This document shows positions 25,916 to 34,838 of a stretch of 51,925 bases of DNA, piece after piece. Below the pieces are notes generated by a model. The model had not been told where the DNA came from. It was given only the letters and a program-made list of their open reading frames with translations, and ran no database searches. The position numbers and the translations under genes were made by a program. The stretch lies in assembly GCA_016219355.1 (NCBI GenBank), contig JACRNF010000013.1:1-51925 (forward strand), written 5' to 3'. Position 1 is the stretch's first letter; each line of letters starts with the position of its first letter. Source of the stretch: Chlamydiota bacterium. GTDB lineage: Bacteria > Chlamydiota > Chlamydiia > Chlamydiales > SM23-39.

Positions 25916-27444
25916 AATTTTTAATAACCTCAGTTTTGAGTTTCTTCCCTCGGAATCAGCTAAGGTTTTTGAGGAGTTTGATTTCTTTTTTTTCTAGGAA
26001 AATAGCCAAAGGCTCTTTTTCGAAAAAAAAAGAAATCAAAATTGCAAAAAGATTGCTGATTCAGAGTGGATTAAACACAAAACTGGGGTTAATAGTTTTA
26101 GCATGTTTGACATTTTCCCTTTTTGCCGAAGAACCGTTACAAATTGCATCTAAAAACGGATCATTTGATGGGAGTTTGTTTTCTTTATCCAATAACATTC
26201 AAATTGAGCACAAATTTGGTAAGATCTCTGCCCAGGAAGCTTTTATTGAAGACGCTGATAAAAATTCTTTTAGACTAAATTTAAAAGGGAGAGTAACCCT
26301 TAATTTAAAATCTGGAGCTGTCTTAAAGAGCGACACAGCCAGTTTTGATTCCGCCTCCTCTAAAATTTCCTTTTTAGATCTTAAGGACAAAGTGACTTAT
26401 GAAGACACAATCATTTCCAAACATACGCAAAAAAATAAACTCTTTTTATCTGCTCATAATTTGGAATGTCTATTTGCCAACTTTAAAAGTTTTGATAAAG
26501 CCTCTTTAAATGATTTAGTTTCTTTAACTTTTTTTGATGACGTTCATTTTATTTTTGATGATCAATTTCATTGCTATAGTGAAAAAGCGATTTGCCAAAA
26601 AGATGAACTGGGTGCTTTTAAAATTCTACTTTACCCCCTAAAAGATAAAATTCATTTTCAATTTGAGCAAAATAAAATCGATGCTACTTTTGCAAAAGTT
26701 GATTTGAAAAATAACGATTTTGTTTTGACAAAGCCCTCTGGAGAGCTCTCCTTATTTGACTATAAAAATATCTCTTTTTCATCCGACGAGATCAAATGGC
26801 AAAATTTTAATCAAAGCTTATCCTTAAGCGGAAATGTTATACTCGATTACAAGAATAATGGATCAATAAAATCAGATGAAATTATTATTATCAAACATCC
26901 ATACCAAAAAAGCATAAGCAAAATTTTAACCAAGGGGAAGACCGATCTTTCTATGTTTAAAACAAGCAAGGTTGCATCGCGGCTTTCTTGCAATGGGACA
27001 ATCGAGCTCGACAATGACAAAGGCACTATTTTGTGCTTAAGTAATAAAAATCTAAATGACGAACTTATTTTTCAAGATGATCAATTAACCGTTTCTTCCA
27101 AAAAAGCTTTTCTTAATTATTCTAAAGATCAGAAGCTACAAAATGTTTTACTAGAGGATAATGTTAGGTTCGTCTATCGCAAAAAAGACAATACGCTCGG
27201 CTTTGGCATAGCCGACATTATTTCTTATAATCCGATTTCCAAAGAGCTGACGCTCAAAAGCCTACCTGAAAAGAAAGTGTTATTTTGGCAAGATGACGAT
27301 TCGGTCCATTTAAGTGCAAAAGAGATCGAGGTAAATCGGAGGAACAAAGACTCTATAAAGGGAGTAGGCGATGTTCGTTTTGCCTTTAACTTGGAAGAAG
27401 AAAAATTAATTAAAGATATTTTCACTAGGTATTTGAGGGACTGA
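25912..27444 (+). CDS. LptA/OstA-like LPS transport protein with repeat-encoded insertion in its signal peptide
   Basis: A 510-residue beta-rich protein with the repeating OstA/LptA pattern (for example AQEAFIEDADKNSFRLNLKG, LSLSGNVILDYKNNGSIKSD), expected to form the periplasmic bridge for LPS. It starts with GTG overlapping the upstream stop (GTGA). Codons 5-60 come from a palindromic interspersed repeat at 25925-26091. If they are removed, residues 1-4 (MKFL) join IVLACLTFSLFAEEP to give an ordinary signal peptide, so the insertion split that peptide while keeping the frame. The present N-terminus is a basic ~60-residue extension before the hydrophobic stretch. Its stop overlaps the lptB start (TGATG). 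Confidence 0.78.
   Translation: MKFLITSVLSFFPRNQLRFLRSLISFFSRKIAKGSFSKKKEIKIAKRLLIQSGLNTKLGLIVLACLTFSLFAEEPLQIASKNGSFDGSLFSLSNNIQIEHKFGKISAQEAFIEDADKNSFRLNLKGRVTLNLKSGAVLKSDTASFDSASSKISFLDLKDKVTYEDTIISKHTQKNKLFLSAHNLECLFANFKSFDKASLNDLVSLTFFDDVHFIFDDQFHCYSEKAICQKDELGAFKILLYPLKDKIHFQFEQNKIDATFAKVDLKNNDFVLTKPSGELSLFDYKNISFSSDEIKWQNFNQSLSLSGNVILDYKNNGSIKSDEIIIIKHPYQKSISKILTKGKTDLSMFKTSKVASRLSCNGTIELDNDKGTILCLSNKNLNDELIFQDDQLTVSSKKAFLNYSKDQKLQNVLLEDNVRFVYRKKDNTLGFGIADIISYNPISKELTLKSLPEKKVLFWQDDDSVHLSAKEIEVNRRNKDSIKGVGDVRFAFNLEEEKLIKDIFTRYLRD
25925..26091 (+). repeat. Palindromic interspersed repeat (MITE-like), copy 3, inside a gene
   Basis: A 167-bp copy with ends TAACCTCAGTTTTGAGTTT and AAACTGGGGTTA, same orientation as the copy at 10181. 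It is fully open in the lptA reading frame. The AT-rich flanks (TTTTTAA and AATAG) do not allow an unambiguous target-site duplication to be called. Confidence 0.88.
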
Positions 27445-28169
27445 TGAAGCCAATATTAGAAGTTAAGGATATAATAAAATCTTATGGAGAAAAGAAGGTT
27501 GTAAACGGCCTTAGTTTTTCTGTAAATGCGGGCGAAGTGATCGGCCTTTTAGGCCCAAATGGAGCCGGTAAGACCACCGCCTTTTACATCGTTATAGGAC
27601 TGATCAGCGCCGACCAAGGCAAGGTGTTTTTTAAAGGTAAAGACATCTCAGATCTTCCCATTCATGAACGGGCATCCTTAGGGATGGGTTATTTAGCACA
27701 AGAGCCCTCCATCTTTAGATCTTTAAATGTAGAAGATAATATTTTATGCATTTTAGAAACCCTCAACCTAACCAAAGAGCAAAAGTTTAAAAGGCTAGAT
27801 GAGCTGTTAAATGAGCTCCATTTAACTCACCTGCGTAAAAAAAAGGCCTTGAGCCTCTCCGGCGGAGAAAGACGACGCCTTGAAATTACCAGGGCCTTAG
27901 TTACCGAGCCCTCTTTACTACTTTTAGATGAACCTTTTGCCAATATCGACCCGATTGCAGTGCAAGACGTTAAAGAATTGATTCGCCTGCTTAAGAAAAA
28001 AAATATTGGAGTGCTTATTACTGATCATAACGCTAGGGAAATCTTTTCCATTGTAGATAGAAGCTATCTAATACAAGAAGGTAAAGTTATGCTCTTTGGC
28101 AGCGTGGATGAGCTGATCCACAATAAAGAGGCCAAAAGATGCTATTTTGGCGAAGATTTTGTATTATGA
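27444..28169 (+). CDS. lptB: LPS export ABC transporter ATP-binding protein
   Basis: The cytoplasmic ATPase that drives LPS extraction from the inner membrane. The 241 residues have Walker A GPNGAGKTT, the Q-loop in YLAQEPSIFR, signature LSGGERRR, Walker B LLLLDEPFANIDP and the H-loop in ITDHNARE, all close to canonical LptB. Its ATG overlaps the upstream stop. Its 3' end overlaps the last glycosyltransferase paralogue on the other strand by 28 bp. Partners LptF/LptG are not in the window. Confidence 0.95.
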   Translation: MKPILEVKDIIKSYGEKKVVNGLSFSVNAGEVIGLLGPNGAGKTTAFYIVIGLISADQGKVFFKGKDISDLPIHERASLGMGYLAQEPSIFRSLNVEDNILCILETLNLTKEQKFKRLDELLNELHLTHLRKKKALSLSGGERRRLEITRALVTEPSLLLLDEPFANIDPIAVQDVKELIRLLKKKNIGVLITDHNAREIFSIVDRSYLIQEGKVMLFGSVDELIHNKEAKRCYFGEDFVL

Positions 28170-29855
28170 TCATCAAAAATTTCTTTTTTAACAAAAATGG
28201 CTTCTCCTTGAAAATTTTCTTTATACCAATGAGAAAGCAATTTAAATCCTGATTTTTCTAAAAATGTTTTAAGATCAGCGTATTGGGCCATCCCTTTTCT
28301 AAATTCTTGAAAATTTGTCTTGGTATATATAACTTTAACTGTTTTTAAAATCTTAGAAGAACTCTCTAAGGCTAAAAGCTCCATCCCTTCAAGATTTAGA
28401 CACATAAAATCTAGATGATCAACTTTTTTTTCTTTGCACCAATCCTCTAGTACAACACATGGGACTTCAACTTTTAGCCACTTATAAGCATCCTTTATCA
28501 TTTCTGAAGGTTCTAATAAAGAACTTGTTCTATTTTCGTCACAGCAGACATTTAAAATGGCTTTTCGATTAACATTGTTTAATGCAATGTTATAGCAAAA
28601 AACATTCGATAATCCCAAAGTACTTTTTGTCAGTTTTTTAAAGCTTTCAGGGTTAGGCTCAAATGAGATGATTTTTGCTTTGGGCCACGTATTTAAAAAA
28701 TTAACAGTATCTTCATAACAACCTCCGGCTTCAAAAACAACTGGAGTTTCAGGAAGAAACTTGGCTATAAGTTCTAGTCTTTTATTAGAATATTCTTCAA
28801 ACATCCCTTCAAATTTTGGAAGATAGATTTTAGATCTGATAACTAAAAGATTATTATTTACCTTTTTTCTAAACTCATCCATAAGATTAGGGCTAGCAAG
28901 AACCTGCATATAACCACTGTAAGCTTGATTATAATCCTTCAAAAAATAAAGAGTGTTGGATAGTTCAAAAAGAATCCCATAATCATAAATCCATTTATCA
29001 ACAAATATACTTTCACGAGAAAGCGGAATGGTTAAAGCATTTTTCAAAACCAAGTAAGCCAAGCAATAATTACCGATATTGTTATAATATTTTCCCAATT
29101 GATATAAAGATTCAGCTCTAGAAGGATTAAACACAAAAGCCTTAGAATAACTTTGGATTATGACATCCTTTGGCATTTTTAGAAATTCTTGTAATCTCCC
29201 CGCCCCATATAAAGAACAAAAAATCTCTTCTTTGTCCCCACCCATGACAGATCTTCTTTCATAATTTTTTAAGGCCTCGGGATACATCTTAGCGCATTCA
29301 TAATCCCGGGCAAGATAAAAAATATAACGGCTATTATTGGGCTCATCTTTTAAAGCTTTTTCCAATAACATCGCATCTTTATTATTTATTAGACAATAAC
29401 GTTTAGTATCAAACCCTTTATTTCTGACAATGATCGCATATAAGTCTTTATCTAAAAGTGGCATTTTAAAATCTTTTTCAAATGCCAAATACTCATCAGC
29501 ATCAATAAAAAGAAGATAATCTCCTTTATTCTTGGCAAGTTTTAAAGCTTCATCTCTATTATGGCCAAAATTTACCCAAGGCCTCTCATGAAGCTCTCCC
29601 GGGATATCTTTCATAAAATCTTTTATGATTTGCTGAGTTCCATCTGTTGATCCGGTATCAACAATCACCCAATAATCGATGATCGGTTTTACCGACTCTA
29701 AACACCTTTTGATTACCTTGCTCTCATCTTTAACGATCATGTTAAGGCAAATGGTTTTATAGGAAAGGATATTCTTGTCATTTTCTTCTGCGCTAAAGGC
29801 AAAAAAAGAAAAAATTAAAAAAAAAAATCAGGAAAAAAAAGCAATTTTTTTTCAT
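28142..29855 (-). pseudogene. Glycosyltransferase paralogue 1 (GT2-TPR-FkbM), frameshifted and internally deleted
   Basis: The most promoter-distal member of the array. From the natural ATG at 29855 the signal peptide (MKKNCFFFLIFFFNFF) runs through an 11-base poly-T (29817-29827) and hits TAG; one T fewer would restore the frame into FAFSAEEN and KTICLNMIVKDE. The remaining frame is open from 29740. Compared with paralogue 2 it lacks about 46 residues after YCLINN, including the W-x-W-x-G-x-x-H-E and DGHRSEDP motifs. The DAD metal motif remains. In the C-terminal FkbM domain the SAM motif reads AGGCYEDT and the later acidic motif CLNLEGME, both altered relative to paralogue 3. It is phase-off at best and probably decaying. 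Confidence 0.75.
29817..29827 (-). repeat. 11-base homopolymer in a signal-peptide coding region
   Basis: A run of eleven A on the plus strand (T on the coding strand) in paralogue 1. Eleven bases put the gene out of frame; ten would put it in frame, so slippage would switch it. Confidence 0.7.
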
Positions 29856-29894
29856 ACTCATTGAATTTTCCAAAAAGTTATTTTTTAATCTCAT

Positions 29895-31730
29895 TTATCT
29901 AGCATCAAAAATTTCTTTTTTAACAAAAATGGCTATCCCTTGAAAATTTTCTTCATACCAATGAGAAAGTAATTTAAAGCCTGCTTTTTCTAAAAATGTT
30001 TTAAGATCGGCATATTGAACCATCCCTTTTCTAAACTCTTGAAAATTTGTCTTGGTATATATAACTTTAACTGTTTTTAAAATCTTAGGAGAACTCTCTA
30101 AGGCTAAAAGTTCCATCCCTTCAAGATTTAAACACATAAAATCTAGATGATCAACTTTTTTTTCTTTGCACCAATCATCAAGTACAACGCCTGAAACTTC
30201 AACTTTTGTTCCTTTGTAATCATCCTTTATCATTTCTGAAGGTTCTAACAAGGAACTGGTTTTATTTTCGTCACAGCAGACATTTAAAATGGCTTTTCCA
30301 TTTGCATTATTTAATGCAATGTTATAGCAAAAAACATTCGATAGTCCCAAAGTGCTTTTTGTCAGTTTTTCAAAGCCTTCAGGATTGGGCTCAAATAAGA
30401 TGATTTTTGCTTTTTTCTACGTATTTAAAAAATTAACAGTATCTTCAAAACGACCTCCGGCTTCAAAAACAACTGTATTTTCAGGAAGAAACTTTGCAAT
30501 AAGTTCTAGTCTTTTATTAGAATATTCTTCAAACATCCCTTCAAATCTTGGTGGATAAATTTTAGATCTGGTTAGTAATAGATTATTATTTGCCATTTTT
30601 CTAAACTCATCCATAAGATTGGGGCTAGCAAGAACCTGCATATAGCCATTATAAGCCTGTTTATAATAATTCAAAAAATAAAGAGTGTTGGATAGTTCAA
30701 AAACAATACCATAGTCATAAATCCATTTATCAACAGATATACTTTCTTGAGGAAGTTGAATTGTCAAAGCATATTTCAAAACAAAATATGCCAAGCAGTA
30801 ATTTCCAATATTGTTATAACATCTTCCCAATTGATATAAAGGTTCTGCTCTCAAAGGATTAAACTCAAAAGCTTTTGAATAACTTTTGATTATGACATCC
30901 TTGGGCATTTTTAAAACTTCTTGTAATCTACCCGTCCCAAATAAAGACAAAAAAACTTCTTCCTTGTCCCCACCCATGACAGATCTTCTTTCATAATTTT
31001 TTAAGGCCTCGAGATACATCTTAGCGCATTCATAAACTTGGGCGAGATAAAAAACATATCGGCTATTATTGGGCTCATCTTTTAAAGCTTTTTCCAATAA
31101 CATCGCATCTTTATAATATTTTTTAGGATCTTCGGAGCGATGACCGTCGTACATTGTATAGTTAATAACATTGGATAAAAGATCGGATCTAAAAGTTTGT
31201 TTACATTCAAGATATTCATGGATCGCGCCCACCCAACGCCAATCCAGATGATTATTTATTAGACAATAACGTTTAATGTCAACCCCTTTATTCCTGACGA
31301 GGATCAAATATAAGTCTTTATCTAAATGAGGCATTTTAAAATCTTTTTCAAATGCCAAATATTCATCGGCATCGATAAATAAAATATAATCTCCCTTATT
31401 TTTAGCGAGCTTCAAAGCCTCATCTCTATTATGGCCAAAATTGACCCAAGGCCTCTCATGAAGCTCTCCGGGGATATCTTTCATAAACTCTTTAATGATT
31501 TGCTGGGTTCCATCTGTTGATCCGGTATCAACAATCACCCAATAATCGATGATCGGCTTTACAGACTCTAAACACCTTTTGATTACCTTGCCCTCATCTT
31601 TAACGATCATGTTAAGGCAAATGGTTTTATGGGAAAGGATATTCTTGCCCTTGTCTTCTGTACAAAAGGCAAGAAAAGAAAAAAACATAAAAAAAATCAA
31701 GAAAAAAAAGGTGTTTTTTTTCATACCCAT
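29895..31730 (-). pseudogene. Glycosyltransferase paralogue 2 (GT2-TPR-FkbM) with an in-frame amber codon
   Basis: The segments 30417-31730 (437 residues) and 29895-30350 are in the same frame, separated only by TAG where the paralogues have TGG (Trp of LNTWPKAKII; here LNT-stop-KKAKII). The first part has a signal peptide (MKKNTFFFLIFFMFFSFLAF), the GT2 core with DADEYL, WRWVGAIHEYLE, DGHRSEDPKK and TPR-like helices, so the truncated product could still be an active glycosyltransferase. The FkbM part shows altered SAM (AGGRFEDT) and acidic (CLNLEGME) motifs. It is separated from paralogue 3 by 15 bp. Confidence 0.75.
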
Positions 31731-31745
31731 AGAATCTCAAAAAAA

Positions 31746-33614
31746 TTATTTTTTAATCTCATTTATCTTAGCATCAAAAATTTCTTTTTTAACAAAAATT
31801 GCGTTCCCTTGAAAATTTTCTTCATACCAATGGGAGAGTAATTTAAATCCTGCTTTTTCTAAAAATGCTTTAAGATCGGCATATTGAGGCATCCCCTTCC
31901 TCAACTCCTGAAAGTTGGTCTCGGTATATATTACTTTAACTGTGCTTAAAATCTTAGGAGAGCTCTGCAATGTCAACAGTTCCAATCCTTCAAGATCTAG
32001 CCACATAAAATCTAAATGATCAACTTTATTTTTTTTGCACCAGTCATCTAGTACAACACAGGGTACTTCTATTTTGGGCCCCTTATATGCATCCTTCATC
32101 ATTTCCGAAGGTTCTAATAAAGAACTGGCACTCTCGCTATCACCATATATAAGGCCCTTACAGACATAAAAAATGGCTTTACCATTAACATTATTTACAG
32201 CGATATTATAACAAGAAACATTCGATAATCCTGAAGTTGTTTTTTTCAATTTTTCAAAGGCCTCTGGAAAAGGTTCAAATGAAATGATTTTTGCTTTAGG
32301 CCAAGTATTTAAAAATTTAACCGTATCTTCCCCATTATGGCCTCCAGCTTCAAACACAACCGGATTTTCAGGAAGAAACTTTGCAATAAGCTCTAACCTT
32401 TTGTTGGAATATTCTTCAAACATCCCTTCAAATCTTGGTGGATTGATTTTAGATCTGATCAGTAAAAGATTATTAACTACCATGTTTCGAAACGCCTCTG
32501 AAAGATTGGGCTTAGCAAGGATCTGTGTATAACCAATATTGGCCTGTATAAAATCATTCAATAAATAAAGAGCGTTGGAAAGTTCAAAAAGTATTCCAAA
32601 ATCATACATCCAACTTTCAACAAATAAACAATCTTTAGAAAGCGGAATAATCGTAGCATTTTTCAAAACAAGATAGGCCATGCAGTAATTTCCGATCTTG
32701 TCATAATATCTCCCCAATTGATATAAAGGTTCAGCGCGAGAAGGACGATATTGAAATGCTTTACAATACCCATTGATAACAGTATCTTGAGGTAAATTCA
32801 TACTTTCTTGAAGCTTAGCTATAGAATATAACGACCAAAATATTTCTTCTTCTGATCCTTTCATCAAAGATCTTTTTTCATAGTTTTTAATCGCCAGCAA
32901 GTACTCTTTTGCATTTTCATAAGCTTGAGCAAGATAAAATACATATCTAGTATTATTAGGCTCTTTTTCCAAAGCTTTTTCTAAAACTTCAGCATCTTTG
33001 TAATGTTTTTTAGGATCTTCAGAGCGATGCCCATCTCCTATGGTAAAATTAACCATCTTGGCAAGCATATCGTTAGTTTTGGCATTTGAACTAATTAATT
33101 CTTCATGCAAAACACCTTTCCACTCCCAATCAAGATGATTGTTAATCATCATGATACGCATATAATCTGTACCATCTATGGCCCTGACTACGCCAAAATA
33201 ATAATCTTTATCAAGAGAAGGTTTTGTAAAATCAGCCGTAAAACTCAAAAATTCGTCTGCATCAATAAAAAAAAGATAATCACCTTTATTTTTTGCTAAA
33301 GCTAAGGCTTCGTTTCGGTTGTGAGCAAAATCAACCCACGCCCGCTCATGAAGCTCTCCGGGAATATCTTTCATAAATTCTTTGATGATTTTTTGAGTAC
33401 CGTCGTTAGATCCGGTATCCACTATCACCCAGTAATCGATGATTTTTTTTACGGAAGCTAAGCATCTTTCAATAACTTTGCTTTCATCTTTCACTATCAT
33501 GTTAAGACAAATTGTCGGATGTTTTTGCTCAGTGGGTAAATTTTTAAGATCCTGAGAGTGCAAAGCAAAAGAAATAAAGCAAAAAACAAATACAAAAAAT
33601 ATCTTTTTCATCAT
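31746..33614 (-). CDS. Glycosyltransferase paralogue 3: exported GT2-TPR-FkbM fusion, intact
   Basis: The only intact three-domain member, 622 residues. It has a signal peptide (MMKKIFFVFVFCFISFALHS), then a GT2 domain to about residue 200 with TICLNMIVKDES, VDTGSNDGTQ, FIDADEFL and WEWKGVLHEEL, then helical TPR-like repeats (YKDAEVLEKALEKEPNNTRY and similar) to about 390, then an FkbM methyltransferase domain with FEAGGHNGEDT (SAM loop) and FMWLDLEGLELL (catalytic acidic motif). It would add a sugar and methylate a product or acceptor. Its intact motifs make it the reference for judging decay in copies 1 and 2. Confidence 0.82.
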   Translation of the reverse strand: MMKKIFFVFVFCFISFALHSQDLKNLPTEQKHPTICLNMIVKDESKVIERCLASVKKIIDYWVIVDTGSNDGTQKIIKEFMKDIPGELHERAWVDFAHNRNEALALAKNKGDYLFFIDADEFLSFTADFTKPSLDKDYYFGVVRAIDGTDYMRIMMINNHLDWEWKGVLHEELISSNAKTNDMLAKMVNFTIGDGHRSEDPKKHYKDAEVLEKALEKEPNNTRYVFYLAQAYENAKEYLLAIKNYEKRSLMKGSEEEIFWSLYSIAKLQESMNLPQDTVINGYCKAFQYRPSRAEPLYQLGRYYDKIGNYCMAYLVLKNATIIPLSKDCLFVESWMYDFGILFELSNALYLLNDFIQANIGYTQILAKPNLSEAFRNMVVNNLLLIRSKINPPRFEGMFEEYSNKRLELIAKFLPENPVVFEAGGHNGEDTVKFLNTWPKAKIISFEPFPEAFEKLKKTTSGLSNVSCYNIAVNNVNGKAIFYVCKGLIYGDSESASSLLEPSEMMKDAYKGPKIEVPCVVLDDWCKKNKVDHLDFMWLDLEGLELLTLQSSPKILSTVKVIYTETNFQELRKGMPQYADLKAFLEKAGFKLLSHWYEENFQGNAIFVKKEIFDAKINEIKK

Positions 33615-33668
33615 CTTTTTTATCCTTATAAAAAATTTAAATCAATTTTAAACATTTCCTAGTACAAT

Positions 33669-34838
33669 TCATTTAATCTCCACTGCGGGACAAAGCTTCT
33701 CTGCAATAATTTTTAAATTATATTCAGCATATTTTTTTGCATCCTCAGGCAACTCTTTCATAGATAAACTATTCTTAAAGCCATCATATGATTCTTGATA
33801 TTTTCCCATGCTATAAAAAGCATTATATATCTCAAATTGTATTCCATATTCATTTATCCATTTTTCAACAAACATAGTGTCATTTGACACAGGAATGGCT
33901 AAGGCATAGTTCAGAATAAGAAATGCCAAAGTAGGATTTTTGATCTTATTATAGTATCTTCCTAAATAATAAAGCGATTCTGCTCTTGAAGATCTAGCTT
34001 TAAAAGCTTTACAATAGCTATCAATAACTATGTCTTGAGGACTGTTTAATTCATCATGGGCTCTGGCAATCATATACAACGCCCAAAAAACCTCTTCATC
34101 CCACCCTCCCATTAATGCTCTTTTTTCAAAAAACTTGATTGCTTGGGAAAACTCTTTGGCATTAAAATATGTTTGCCCAACAAAAAAAGCAATTCTAGGA
34201 TTAGTGGGATCATTTTCAAATTCTTTTTCAAGCATTTGCGCATCTTTTAAAAATTTTTGAGGATCTTCCGATCGATGACCATCCCCCATGGTAATATTCA
34301 TCACATTTGGCATTACATCAGAACTTGAAGCTTGCGGACAAGAAATATTTTCATGTAAAACCCCTTTCCATTGCCAATTTAGACTATTATTAATTAAAAA
34401 CATTCGCTGAAAAATAGTCCCGGTTGGTTCTTTAATTTCTATCATGTAGGAATCTTTATCCAAGATTGGCATTTTAAAATTATTCGCAAAAGCTAAATAT
34501 TCATCAGCATCAATAAATAAAAGATAATCTCCTTTATTTTTAGCAAGCTGAAGCGCCTCATCTCTATTATGTCCAAAATTTACCCATGGCCTCTCATAAA
34601 GCTCGCCTGGGATATCTTTCATAAATTCCTTGATGATTTTTTGAGTGCCATCACTAGATCCGGTATCAACTATAACCCAGTAATCAATGATTGATTTTAC
34701 CGACTCTAAACACCTTTTGATTACCTTGCTCTCATCTTTGACAATCATGTTTAGACAAATTTTAGTATGCTTAGGTTTCTCTTCTGCATAAAGACCCATG
34801 AAAACAATCAGAAAAAACAAAATAAATTTGGGAATCAT
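33669..34838 (-). CDS. Glycosyltransferase paralogue 4: exported GT2-TPR
   Basis: 389 residues with signal peptide MIPKFILFFLIVFMGLYA and predicted cleavage before EEKPKHTKICLN. GT2 motifs: MIVKDESKVI, VDTGSSDGTQ, FIDADEYL and WQWKGVLHENISC. The TPR-like part contains DGHRSEDPQKFLKDAQMLEK. The C-terminal third (VEKWINEYGIQFEIYNAFYS) is close to that of copy 6. It has no FkbM domain. Its start overlaps the stop of copy 5 by four bases, so translation is coupled. Confidence 0.82.
   Translation of the reverse strand: MIPKFILFFLIVFMGLYAEEKPKHTKICLNMIVKDESKVIKRCLESVKSIIDYWVIVDTGSSDGTQKIIKEFMKDIPGELYERPWVNFGHNRDEALQLAKNKGDYLLFIDADEYLAFANNFKMPILDKDSYMIEIKEPTGTIFQRMFLINNSLNWQWKGVLHENISCPQASSSDVMPNVMNITMGDGHRSEDPQKFLKDAQMLEKEFENDPTNPRIAFFVGQTYFNAKEFSQAIKFFEKRALMGGWDEEVFWALYMIARAHDELNSPQDIVIDSYCKAFKARSSRAESLYYLGRYYNKIKNPTLAFLILNYALAIPVSNDTMFVEKWINEYGIQFEIYNAFYSMGKYQESYDGFKNSLSMKELPEDAKKYAEYNLKIIAEKLCPAVEIK

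Noticed and set aside
30351-30417. Programmed read-through or non-standard amino acid at the TAG
   Set aside because: No pyrrolysine genes or context signals are visible, and the adjacent codon and the FkbM motifs have also decayed, so a nonsense mutation is simpler.
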